In this document: positions 1 through 5,075 of the stretch, piece by piece
Layout of the letters: each line of letters opens with the position of its first letter
Numbering within the stretch: the stretch's first letter is position 1
Source of the DNA: Candidatus Segetimicrobium genomatis
Lineage (GTDB): Bacteria; Sysuimicrobiota; Sysuimicrobiia; Sysuimicrobiales; Segetimicrobiaceae
Direction of reading: 5' to 3'
Assembly (NCBI GenBank): GCA_005883865.1
Contig: VBAO01000303.1
Coordinates: forward strand, 1-5,075
DNA length: 5,075 nucleotides
Position numbers and translations under genes: made by a program
Notes under the pieces: generated by a model
Databases searched by the model: none
Told to the model about the DNA's origin: nothing
The model's input: the letters and a program-made list of their open reading frames with translations, nothing else

Positions 1-57
1 CCGCGCGCACCGGTGAAGGAGCAGGACCGCGGGCGGCCGCAGGATCTGGCGGAGCGC

Positions 58-64
58 GGGGGAG
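58..64 (+). promoter_or_regulatory. Ribosome binding site favouring the GTG start at 70
   Basis: GGGGGAG lies 5 bases before the GTG at 70. It decides between that start and the alternative GTG at 13, which lies too near the window edge for its upstream sequence to be judged and would place a charged extension before the signal peptide. Confidence 0.5.
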
Positions 65-69
65 AAGCG

Positions 70-1080
70 GTGCGGCGCAGATGGGGGCTCTGGGCAATCG
101 TCGGGGTGGCAGTCGCCCTCGGTCCGGTGTCCGCCCAGGCCCAGACGGACCCTGTCTCCGCCGCCAGGAAGGAAGGGCGGGTCGCCGTGTACGGCACCCT
201 CGAGTCACCGATCTTCGAGGTCGTCCAGCGGCTGTACAAGGACAAGTACGGGATCCCCGTGGAGTATTTCCGGCTGGCCACGAACCGCCTCCTCGACCGC
301 GTCCTGACCGAGGTGCATGCGGGCAGGCCCCAGTTCGACGTGGTCCTCGCGAACCAGAGCCCGATGCGGCTCATGAAGACCGAGGGGGCGTTTGCCCCCT
401 ACGCCTCCCCGTCGTACGCCGCATTCCCCCAGGCGAGCCTCGACAGGGACGGCGTCCTGTCGCCGCCCTACCGGATGGTCGTCATCGGAATCCTCTACAA
501 CACCCACCTCGTGCCGGCGGCAGAGGCACCCAGGACGCTCGGCGACCTCGTGGACGAGCGGTGGAAGGGGAAGGTCGTGATCCCCGACCCGACCCAGCAC
601 ATCACCGCGGCGGTCTGGCTGGCAAATCTCGAAGAGACCCTGGGGCCGAGGTATCGTGCGTTCGTGGAGCGGCTCGCGGCCCAGGCGGTGCTGGTGGACT
701 CGTTCGATCCGGCGATGCAGAAGGTCGTGGCGGGCGAGTATCCCGTGGGCCTGACCTACGTGAAGTACGTGTACATCATGGGGCAGCAGGGCGCGCCCCT
801 CGAGTACGTACGCCTCGACCCGATGCTGGCGGAGGCCCACCACGTGGCCCTGGCGGCCCGGCCGGCTCACGCCCACGCCGCGCGCCTCCTGATCGACCTC
901 CTCACCTCCCGGCTCGGGCTCGCGGCGCTCGCCCAGGCGGGAGAGTTCGTCCTCGCGCCCGGCATTCATCCGCCCATCAAGGGGGCCGGCACCCTGCCCG
1001 TGCGGCTCATGCGCGATCTGAACGCGCCGCAGCTCCAGCGCTGGCGGAGCGAGTACGGGCCGTTCTTTCGCAGGCACTGA
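70..1080 (+). CDS. Periplasmic solute-binding protein of an ABC-type importer (iron/spermidine/thiamine-binding type)
   Basis: Encodes 336 residues from the GTG at 70. The N-terminus is a clear Sec signal peptide: MRRRW, a hydrophobic stretch to about residue 20, then a signal-peptidase-I-like SAQA|Q site near residue 24, so the mature protein should be exported. The rest resembles the extracellular solute-binding family that includes FbpA-like iron and thiamine/putrescine binders: EGRVAVYG at 35-42, FDVVLANQ at 89-96, a WKGKVVIPDP hinge segment at 165-174, and TYVKY at 229-233. Length is normal for the family. A further in-frame GTG at 13 would add 19 charged residues before the signal peptide; I prefer 70 because a purine-rich ribosome site sits 5 bases upstream and the signal peptide then starts naturally. 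No permease or ATPase is in the window, so transport partners are unknown and the ligand cannot be read. The downstream gene starts 12 bases later, suggesting co-transcription and an organic-acid-like ligand, which is inference. Confidence 0.88.
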   Translation: MRRRWGLWAIVGVAVALGPVSAQAQTDPVSAARKEGRVAVYGTLESPIFEVVQRLYKDKYGIPVEYFRLATNRLLDRVLTEVHAGRPQFDVVLANQSPMRLMKTEGAFAPYASPSYAAFPQASLDRDGVLSPPYRMVVIGILYNTHLVPAAEAPRTLGDLVDERWKGKVVIPDPTQHITAAVWLANLEETLGPRYRAFVERLAAQAVLVDSFDPAMQKVVAGEYPVGLTYVKYVYIMGQQGAPLEYVRLDPMLAEAHHVALAARPAHAHAARLLIDLLTSRLGLAALAQAGEFVLAPGIHPPIKGAGTLPVRLMRDLNAPQLQRWRSEYGPFFRRH

Positions 1081-1084
1081 GGAG
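1079..1084 (+). promoter_or_regulatory. Ribosome binding site of the TPP enzyme gene, overlapping the upstream stop codon
   Basis: GAGGAG starts inside the TGA stop of the solute-binding protein gene and ends 8 bases before the ATG at 1093. The overlap suggests that translation of the two genes is coupled on one transcript. Confidence 0.6.
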
Positions 1085-1092
1085 CGGCGGCC

Positions 1093-2841
1093 ATGGGCGC
1101 GGCCCAGTACGGATCGGACCTCATCGTCGACGTCCTGAGAGCGCTGGGCATCGAGTACGCCGCCCTGAACCCCGGCGCGACGTTTCGGGGGCTGCACGAT
1201 TCCCTGGTCAACTACGGCGGCAACGAACGGCCGGGGATCATCCAGTGCTGCCACGAGGAGATCGCCGTGGCGGTGGCCCACGGATACGCAAAGGCCGCCG
1301 GGAAGCCGATGGCGGCGATCGTGCACGACGTCGTCGGCCTGCAGCACGCCAGCATGGCGATCTTCAACGCCTGGTGCGACCGCGTGCCGATGCTGGTGCT
1401 GGGCGGGACCGGGCCGATGGCCGTCGAGAACCGGCGGCCGTGGATCGACTGGATCCACACGGCCTTGGTCCAGGGCCAGGCTGTGCGGGACTACGTGAAG
1501 TGGGACGACCAGCCGGCCAGCCTCGCGTCCATCCCCGAGGCGCTGATCCGCGGCTACCGCATCGCCACGACCGAGCCCCAGGGACCGGTCTACGTGTGCT
1601 TCGATGCCGAGCTCCAGGAGATGGCCCTGTCGGAGAAGGTACCGCTCCCCGATGTGGCCCGCCACGCTCCCCCGTCGCCGGTGCAGGCCGACGCGCGGGC
1701 GCTGGATGCGGCCGCATCGCTGCTCCGTGAGGCGGAGCGGCCGGTCATCATCGCCGAGTCCGTGGGGCGAAACGCCGCGGCCGTCGAGGCCCTGGTCCGG
1801 CTCGCGGAGCGCCTCGCCGCGCCGGTCATCGACCTCTACGGGCACGGGCGGTTCAACTTCCCCAACACCCATCCCCTGGACCTGACGGGCGCGGAACGCG
1901 AGTTGCTCGCCTCCGCGGACGTGGTGCTGGCCCTCGACGTGCAGGACCTCCACGGCGCGCTCGCGCGCTCGGACCGCCTGACCCGCCGCTCGGAGCCGAT
2001 CCTCCCCGAGTCGGCCAAGGTGATCCACGTGACGCTCTCGGATCTCGCCGTCCGGAGCTGGGTGACGGCCTATCAACGCCTGGTGCCCACCGATGTGCCG
2101 ATCCTGGCGGACACCGCGGTGGCGCTGCCCGCCCTCCTCTCGCGCCTCGAGCGGCCGGCAGCGGAGTCCCCCGACCGCCGGGCGCGCCACGACCGCCTGC
2201 GGACGACACACGACGCCCTCCGCCGGGAGGCGCGGGCGAAGTGCGAGGAGTCGTGGAACGACCGGCCGATCGCACCGGCCCGGCTGGCGGCCGAAGTGTG
2301 GGAGGTCCTTCGAGGCGAAGACTGGGTGCTGGCCAACGGGACGCTCGATGGGTGGGCCAGGTCCTTGTGGGAGTGGACCCGGCCGGACCAGTATCTGGGG
2401 TACAGTGGAGGCGCGGGGCTGGGCTACGGCGCCGGGGCGTCGATCGGGGCCGCCCTGGCCCACCGCGGGACCGGGCGGGTGTGCGTGAATCTCCAGCCGG
2501 ACGGCGATCTGTTGTACACGCCCAGCGCGATCTGGACCGCCGCCCATCACCGGCTCCCCGTGCTCTTCGTCGTGTGCAACAACCGATCGTACTTCAATGA
2601 TGAAGATCACCAGGCGCTCGTGGCCCGGGCGCGGAAGCGGCCGGTCGAGAACCGGGTCGTGGGGATCCGGATCGAGAGCCCCCCGGTGGACTTCGCCGGG
2701 ATGGCGCGCGCGTTCGGCGCGCACGGAGAAGGCCCGGTCGAGGATCCCGCCCTGATCGCTCCGGCGCTCGAGCGCGCCCTCCGAGTGGTCAAGACGGAGC
2801 AGCGGCCGGCCGTCGTGGACGTGGTGATCCGCCCGGAATGA
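1093..2841 (+). CDS. Thiamine-diphosphate-dependent enzyme (acetolactate synthase/benzoylformate decarboxylase-like)
   Basis: Encodes 582 residues, a full length for the superfamily, with the usual three domains. The N-terminal PYR domain (about 1-175) has the HEE motif at 54-56, where E55 aligns with the cofactor-activating glutamate of HEQ in acetolactate synthase. The central domain (about 200-355) includes RPVIIAES at 216-223. The C-terminal PP domain (about 390-575) carries the metal-diphosphate motif: PDGD at 469-472, with D470 and the N496-N497 pair 26 residues on as metal ligands. The first glycine of the canonical GDG is replaced by proline. Such enzymes decarboxylate 2-oxo acids and may transfer the aldehyde unit to an acceptor; the substrate cannot be deduced. 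The gene appears intact. Its ribosome site overlaps the stop of the binding-protein gene, and a broken amidohydrolase gene follows after 46 bases. It is unlikely to be the housekeeping acetolactate synthase, given the divergent motifs and catabolic-looking neighbours. Confidence 0.92.
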   Translation: MGAAQYGSDLIVDVLRALGIEYAALNPGATFRGLHDSLVNYGGNERPGIIQCCHEEIAVAVAHGYAKAAGKPMAAIVHDVVGLQHASMAIFNAWCDRVPMLVLGGTGPMAVENRRPWIDWIHTALVQGQAVRDYVKWDDQPASLASIPEALIRGYRIATTEPQGPVYVCFDAELQEMALSEKVPLPDVARHAPPSPVQADARALDAAASLLREAERPVIIAESVGRNAAAVEALVRLAERLAAPVIDLYGHGRFNFPNTHPLDLTGAERELLASADVVLALDVQDLHGALARSDRLTRRSEPILPESAKVIHVTLSDLAVRSWVTAYQRLVPTDVPILADTAVALPALLSRLERPAAESPDRRARHDRLRTTHDALRREARAKCEESWNDRPIAPARLAAEVWEVLRGEDWVLANGTLDGWARSLWEWTRPDQYLGYSGGAGLGYGAGASIGAALAHRGTGRVCVNLQPDGDLLYTPSAIWTAAHHRLPVLFVVCNNRSYFNDEDHQALVARARKRPVENRVVGIRIESPPVDFAGMARAFGAHGEGPVEDPALIAPALERALRVVKTEQRPAVVDVVIRPE

Positions 2842-2887
2842 CGCCACGATCCGCCGACGCACAGCGCGGGAGGGGGGACGCCGGAGG

Positions 2888-3208
2888 ATGCCCAAGGTCA
2901 TCGATGTCCAGCACCATTTCGTGCCCCTGGAACTGCTCGCCCGCCGGGGCATCACCCCGGGGGAACGGCGCAACCTGATCGAGGGGGGCATCCCCAAGCT
3001 GACCCTGCACGACAAGCTCTACGACATGGACGGCCAGCTCGGGGACATGGATCGGGCCGGCATCGATCTCGCGGTGCTCTCCTGCAACCTGGGCTGGGAC
3101 GCGCCGCTCGAGGAGTGCCGGCTGATCAACGATAGTCTGACGGAGATCCAGCGGCGGTACCCGGGCCGGTTTACCGGCCTGGCGCACGCGCCCGTGCTCG
3201 AGGCGTGA
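2888..3208 (+). CDS. ACMSD-like amidohydrolase, N-terminal part of a broken gene
   Basis: Encodes 106 residues, ending at a TGA created by a frame disruption. It begins MPKVIDVQHHFVP, the first beta strand and metal-binding loop of amidohydrolase-2 family (ACMSD/gamma-resorcylate decarboxylase-like) barrels. The usual HxH or ExH metal pair appears as Q8-x-H10. Residues 48-69 (MDGQLGDMDRAGIDLAVLSC) and 79-101 (RLINDSLTE..RRYPGRFTGLA) match the conserved start of these proteins. A complete member is about 330 residues; here the reading stops after LAHAPVLEA, and homologous sequence resumes in another frame at 3205. GGAGG directly abuts the ATG, which is too close, but a second purine tract at 2868-2877 is better spaced. 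The family hydrolyses or decarboxylates aromatic and unsaturated acids at a single metal ion; substrate unknown. By itself this piece cannot form the active site. Confidence 0.75.
   Translation: MPKVIDVQHHFVPLELLARRGITPGERRNLIEGGIPKLTLHDKLYDMDGQLGDMDRAGIDLAVLSCNLGWDAPLEECRLINDSLTEIQRRYPGRFTGLAHAPVLEA
3164..3179. repeat. Perfect short inverted repeat near the amidohydrolase break
   Basis: GGCCGGT-TT-ACCGGCC forms 7-bp arms around a two-base centre, 20 to 25 bases before the deletion junction. It lies within codons for GRFTGL, so it may be a coincidence of GC-rich coding, but its closeness to the break is notable. Confidence 0.5.
3200..3208 (+). other. Deletion/frameshift junction inside the amidohydrolase gene
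   Basis: The amidohydrolase reading passes from LAHAPVLEA (frame of 2888) to VTIASQVNG (frame of 3205) here. Family members normally have roughly 20 residues of helix between these segments. The frame change requires a loss of 3n+1 bases, so about 61 or 64 bases fits. The junction contains GGCG, which could be the short repeat left by a microhomology deletion; that mechanism is inference. Confidence 0.55.
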
Positions 3209-3813
3209 CGATCGCGTCCCAGGTGAACGGGCTGTCCCTGGACGCCCCCCGGCTGGCCCCCTTTTACCGAACGGCATGCGCGCTCGACCTCGCGGTCTTC
3301 GTGCACCCCGCCCAGATCCCGGCGGGGTATGCGCTCTTCGGGGAGTATGACCTGGCCCGGATCATCGGGCGCGAGGTGGACCTGCAGGTGGCGGTGACCC
3401 GCGTGATCGCCGGACGCGTGATGGAGGAGTACCCGACATTGAAGCTGGTCTTCGCGCACTTCGGCGGCGGGATCGCCGCGGTCAGAGAGCGGCTGGAGGC
3501 CAAAGCCGGACGGTTCGGCACGCTCAGGCGGCCGTTCATGGAGTCGTTCGACCGCCTCTACTTCGACACGGCGGGGTTCGAGGGCGGGCCCATCGCGCTC
3601 CGGTGCGCGCTCGCGGGGATCCGGCCCGACCGGCTCGTGTTCGCGACCGACTATCCTCAGGATTTCACGGGGGCGACCACGCAGACGGGGAAAGGGATCG
3701 AAGGCATCCGCGAGTACGTCGGGATGATCCGCGGCCTCGAGCTGCCCGGCGGGGCAGCGGCGGCCATCCTCGGAGACACGGCCGCGCGTCTCCTCCATCT
3801 CGATGCGCGCTGA
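3205..3813 (+). CDS. ACMSD-like amidohydrolase, C-terminal part of a broken gene
   Basis: Encodes 202 residues from a GTG overlapping the upstream TGA (GTGA), in a different frame from the N-terminal part. It begins VTIASQVNG, an internal strand of amidohydrolase-2 proteins normally preceded by a helix that is missing here. The remaining metal and active-site elements are present: VFVHP with H34, FAHFGGG with H85, and ATDYP with D149, matching the His, His and Asp of ACMSD-type barrels. A YFDTAG strand lies at 119-124. The GTG is probably not a natural start: the nearest purine tract, GAGG at 3200-3203, is one base away, and the first residues are interior to the fold. Together with 2888-3208 it gives 308 residues, about 20 short of a typical member. 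The UbiD-like gene begins 26 bases downstream. Confidence 0.75.
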   Translation: MTIASQVNGLSLDAPRLAPFYRTACALDLAVFVHPAQIPAGYALFGEYDLARIIGREVDLQVAVTRVIAGRVMEEYPTLKLVFAHFGGGIAAVRERLEAKAGRFGTLRRPFMESFDRLYFDTAGFEGGPIALRCALAGIRPDRLVFATDYPQDFTGATTQTGKGIEGIREYVGMIRGLELPGGAAAAILGDTAARLLHLDAR

Positions 3814-3821
3814 AGCGCATC
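3802..3821. repeat. Inverted repeat across the amidohydrolase stop codon
   Basis: GATGCGC and GCGCATC are perfect 7-bp arms around the six-base loop GCTGAA, which contains the TGA stop. No T-run follows, so it is a poor candidate for an intrinsic terminator. It could be a small intercistronic hairpin before the UbiD ribosome site at 3826, or chance. Confidence 0.5.
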
Positions 3822-3825
3822 ACTC

Positions 3826-3831
3826 GGGAGG
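3826..3831 (+). promoter_or_regulatory. Ribosome binding site of the UbiD-family gene
   Basis: GGGAGG sits 8 bases before the ATG at 3840. It supports that start, which gives MPYRDLREYL, the usual N-terminus of UbiD-family proteins. Confidence 0.65.
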
Positions 3832-3839
3832 CTCTCGAC

Positions 3840-5075
3840 ATGCCGTACCGTGACCTTCGCGAATACCTGACGGTGCTGGAAGAGGCCGGGAAGCTCCACC
3901 ACATCCGCACCGAGGTCGACAAGACCTGGGAGATCGCCGCGGTCAGCCGTCTCGCGTTCCAGGAGATTCCCGAGGAACGGCGGCCCGCGCTCATGTTCGA
4001 CCGCGTGCAGGGCCACGACATCCCGGTGTGCGTCGGCGTGCTCGGCGCGTCCCGGTGGGTATATGCCCTCGCGCTGGAGACCGAGCCGGAAGGGATTCCC
4101 GACGCGTGGGCGCGGGCGCAACGGGTCAAACGCGGAGAGGCCGCCACCCTCCTCGAGCTCCCCACGCCGATCTGGACCCGCGGGCACGATCCCGGGCCCT
4201 ATCTCACGGCCCCCTGCGTGATCACTCGGGACCCGGACACCGGCATCGTGAACGTGGGGACCTACCGGTGCCAGATCAAGGGGGCGCGGAAGATCGGGAT
4301 GTGGGTGAACTTCCTCCAGCACGCCCGCCAGCACGTCGAGCCGAGACGCCTCGCCGGCGAGCGGGTCCCCGTGGCCATCGTTCTCGGGCCCGACCCGTCG
4401 GTCAGCCTGTGCTCGGTGACGCGCATCGTGTACGGGGTGGACGAGCTCGCGGTCGCCGGAGGGCTGCGCGGGACGCCGCTGGACGTCGTCTCGTGCGTGA
4501 CGAGCGATCTCGCGGTCCCGGCCACCGCGGAGATCGTGATCGAAGGCGAGATCCTGCCCGACCTCGAGGAGGAGGGCCCGTTCGGAGAGTATCCCGGGTA
4601 CATGGGGGCCAAGGCCGATTCCTACGTGGTCGAGGTGCAGGCGATCACCTGCAGCGCCGCCTTCCCGGCGCGCTCCAGGTTGGCCAGCGTCGTGCTGCCG
4701 TGGTCGACCCCGAACCGCACCCGGCCCGGCGCGACCGCGACCGCCCACGTCATCGCGGTGTGCCCCCACCCGTCCGCGTCCACGGTCACCAGCACCACCG
4801 GAAGCCCGGCCCGGGGGAGTCGGTGGCGACCGTGGTCGTGGACGACGACATCGACGTGCGCGACCCCTTCCAGCTCGACTGGGCGCTCGCGTGGCGGGTC
4901 CAGCCCCACACGGATCTCGCGATCATTCCCCATACCCCGGCGGTCCGCCTGGATCCCTCGCAGGCGGCCGAGGACGTCCCCCAACTCGATCCGTCGCGGC
5001 GGGTGTCGAGCAAGCTCGGGATCGACGCCACGAAGAAGCACACCTATCCCCCGGCCTCGCTGCCGCCGGCCGAGG
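3840..5075 (+). CDS. UbiD-family prenyl-FMN decarboxylase, internally rearranged and running off the window
   Basis: The frame from ATG 3840 stays open to the window end (412 codons), but only residues 1-271 are UbiD. They contain DPDTGIVNVGTYR at 131-143, EIVIEGEI at 231-238 and EEGPFGEYPGY at 244-254. By spacing against the fungal ferulate decarboxylase Fdc1 (N168, R173, H191, E233, E277, E282), the metal ligands would be N138, H161 and E202, and the catalytic Glu-Arg-Glu set would be R143, E245 and E250. The family uses prenylated FMN made by a UbiX-type enzyme (not in the window) to decarboxylate or carboxylate aromatic or alpha,beta-unsaturated acids. After VEVQAITC (ending at 4652) the expected RRDPIY segment is absent; residues 272 to the end are arginine/serine/threonine-rich out-of-frame translation. 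Real UbiD sequence resumes near 4817-4832 in another frame. The ORF stays open only because stops are rare at this GC, so its apparent length is misleading. The protein as read would lack a normal C-terminal domain. Confidence 0.8.
   Translation, partial: MPYRDLREYLTVLEEAGKLHHIRTEVDKTWEIAAVSRLAFQEIPEERRPALMFDRVQGHDIPVCVGVLGASRWVYALALETEPEGIPDAWARAQRVKRGEAATLLELPTPIWTRGHDPGPYLTAPCVITRDPDTGIVNVGTYRCQIKGARKIGMWVNFLQHARQHVEPRRLAGERVPVAIVLGPDPSVSLCSVTRIVYGVDELAVAGGLRGTPLDVVSCVTSDLAVPATAEIVIEGEILPDLEEEGPFGEYPGYMGAKADSYVVEVQAITCSAAFPARSRLASVVLPWSTPNRTRPGATATAHVIAVCPHPSASTVTSTTGSPARGSRWRPWSWTTTSTCATPSSSTGRSRGGSSPTRISRSFPIPRRSAWIPRRRPRTSPNSIRRGGCRASSGSTPRRSTPIPRPRCRRPR
4636..4653. repeat. Inverted repeat at the left junction of the reversed fragment
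   Basis: TGCAGG-CGATCA-CCTGCA has perfect 6-bp arms around six bases. It sits where UbiD coding (VEVQAITC on +) gives way to the antisense oxidase-like fragment (ALQVIA on -); both readings are plausible across it. It is a candidate point for strand switching or microhomology joining. Confidence 0.5.
4640..4804 (-). pseudogene. Antisense fragment of a pyridoxamine-5'-phosphate-oxidase-like (FMN split-barrel) gene
   Basis: On the minus strand this stretch reads about 55 residues, from LPVVLVTVDADGWGHTAMTW through FGVDHGSTTLANLERAGKA to ALQVIA. This is the pattern of the N-terminal half of pyridoxamine 5'-phosphate oxidase-related proteins: a strand with LVTxDxDGWPH, a second strand, then a GSxTLANLxRDGRAAL segment. 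The plus-strand translation of the same bases resembles nothing in UbiD. The minus-strand frame extends further both ways (4622-5041), but outside this segment it is only the complement of UbiD coding. There is no start, and no C-terminal half of the fold, so it is a gene fragment placed inside the UbiD gene in reverse. The family covers FMN- or F420-binding oxidoreductases and heme-related proteins; no substrate can be assigned. The identification is from pattern memory, without a search. Confidence 0.55.
4817..5075 (+). pseudogene. UbiD-family C-terminal continuation in a shifted frame (partial at the window end)
   Basis: In the frame of 4832 the plus strand reads VVVDDDIDVRDPFQLDWALAW, then DLAIIPHTPAVRLDP, then SSKLGIDATKK, and it is open to the last base. 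DDDID, WA and SK-GIDATKK are conserved in the C-terminal domain of UbiD proteins (E. coli UbiD has a matching DDDVNARD and GSKMGLDATNK). The frame differs from that of ATG 3840, so the two parts cannot be translated as one chain. From comparison with E. coli UbiD, about 90 residues normally separate the ITxRRDPIY region from this DDDID segment, but only about 179 bases separate them here and most of those are the reversed foreign fragment. The exact right junction is unclear, between about 4805 and 4831. The gene's natural end lies beyond the window. Confidence 0.7.

Noticed and set aside
81..1730. Long plus-strand frame overlapping the binding protein and TPP genes
   Set aside because: Out-of-frame translation, extremely Arg/Gly/Pro-rich, and overlapping two well-supported genes.
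2703..2723. GCGCGC repeats flanking GTTCG in the TPP gene
   Set aside because: Fits ordinary GC-rich codons for ARAFGAH; no positional reason to treat it as a functional hairpin.
205..3015. Very long open frame on the minus strand (936 codons)
   Set aside because: It lies opposite three genes with clear family motifs. Its translation is rich in Arg, His, Gly and Pro with no recognisable domain, as expected for the complement of high-GC coding DNA.
3205..3208. GTGA stop/start overlap as genuine translational coupling of a two-subunit amidohydrolase, or programmed frameshifting
   Set aside because: The second part starts inside the fold, has no well-placed ribosome site, and about 20 family residues are missing, which neither explanation accounts for.
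3802..3831. Intrinsic terminator after the amidohydrolase
   Set aside because: There is a hairpin but no following T-run, and the next gene's ribosome site begins 4 bases later.
3657..4769. 370-codon minus-strand frame opposite the amidohydrolase end and UbiD
   Set aside because: Low-complexity shadow of UbiD coding. The only credible minus-strand protein nearby is the 4640-4804 fragment, which is read in a different minus-strand frame.
4640..4830. Insertion sequence or other mobile element inside UbiD
   Set aside because: I see no terminal inverted repeats, target duplication or transposase coding; the segment reads as an oxidase-like gene fragment and UbiD sequence is lost rather than merely split.

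Overview
The window is very GC-rich and reads almost entirely in one direction (+). It carries four closely packed metabolic genes with gaps of 12, 46 and 26 bases, which looks like part of one operon. High GC, GTG starts, a Sec-type signal peptide and this mix of families suggest an environmental bacterium with many small-acid catabolic genes. Candidatus Rokubacteria/Methylomirabilota or a betaproteobacterium would fit, but this is inference from gene content; no phylogenetic marker is present.

Layout: (1) 70-1080, a secreted periplasmic solute-binding protein of the iron/spermidine/thiamine-binding type; (2) 1093-2841, an intact thiamine-diphosphate (TPP) enzyme of the acetolactate synthase/benzoylformate decarboxylase superfamily; (3) 2888-3813, an ACMSD-like metal-dependent amidohydrolase (amidohydrolase-2 family) broken in two near 3205, with about 20 residues missing and the frame shifted; (4) 3840 to the window end, a UbiD-family prenyl-FMN decarboxylase. 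Its first 271 residues are normal and hold all expected catalytic and metal ligands. At about 4640-4654 the UbiD sequence stops and an antisense fragment of a pyridoxamine-5'-phosphate-oxidase-like (FMN split-barrel) gene takes its place until about 4805-4830. UbiD coding then resumes in a different frame and runs off the window.

Taken at face value, the genes would bind an organic acid (or another solute) in the periplasm and process carboxylated or 2-oxo intermediates with three enzyme types that commonly catalyse decarboxylation. The substrate cannot be read from the sequence. No permease, ATPase, regulator or prenyl-FMN synthase (UbiX) gene lies in the window.

The most notable result is structural. 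Two genes only 26 bases apart each carry a rearrangement (a non-triplet deletion, and a replacement by an inverted foreign fragment), each with an inverted repeat at or near its junction, while the two upstream genes are intact. This is either real local decay or a contig-assembly/chimera artefact, and the sequence alone cannot decide. I see no RNA gene, CRISPR array, insertion sequence or convincing terminator, and no stretch over 300 bases without coding sequence.
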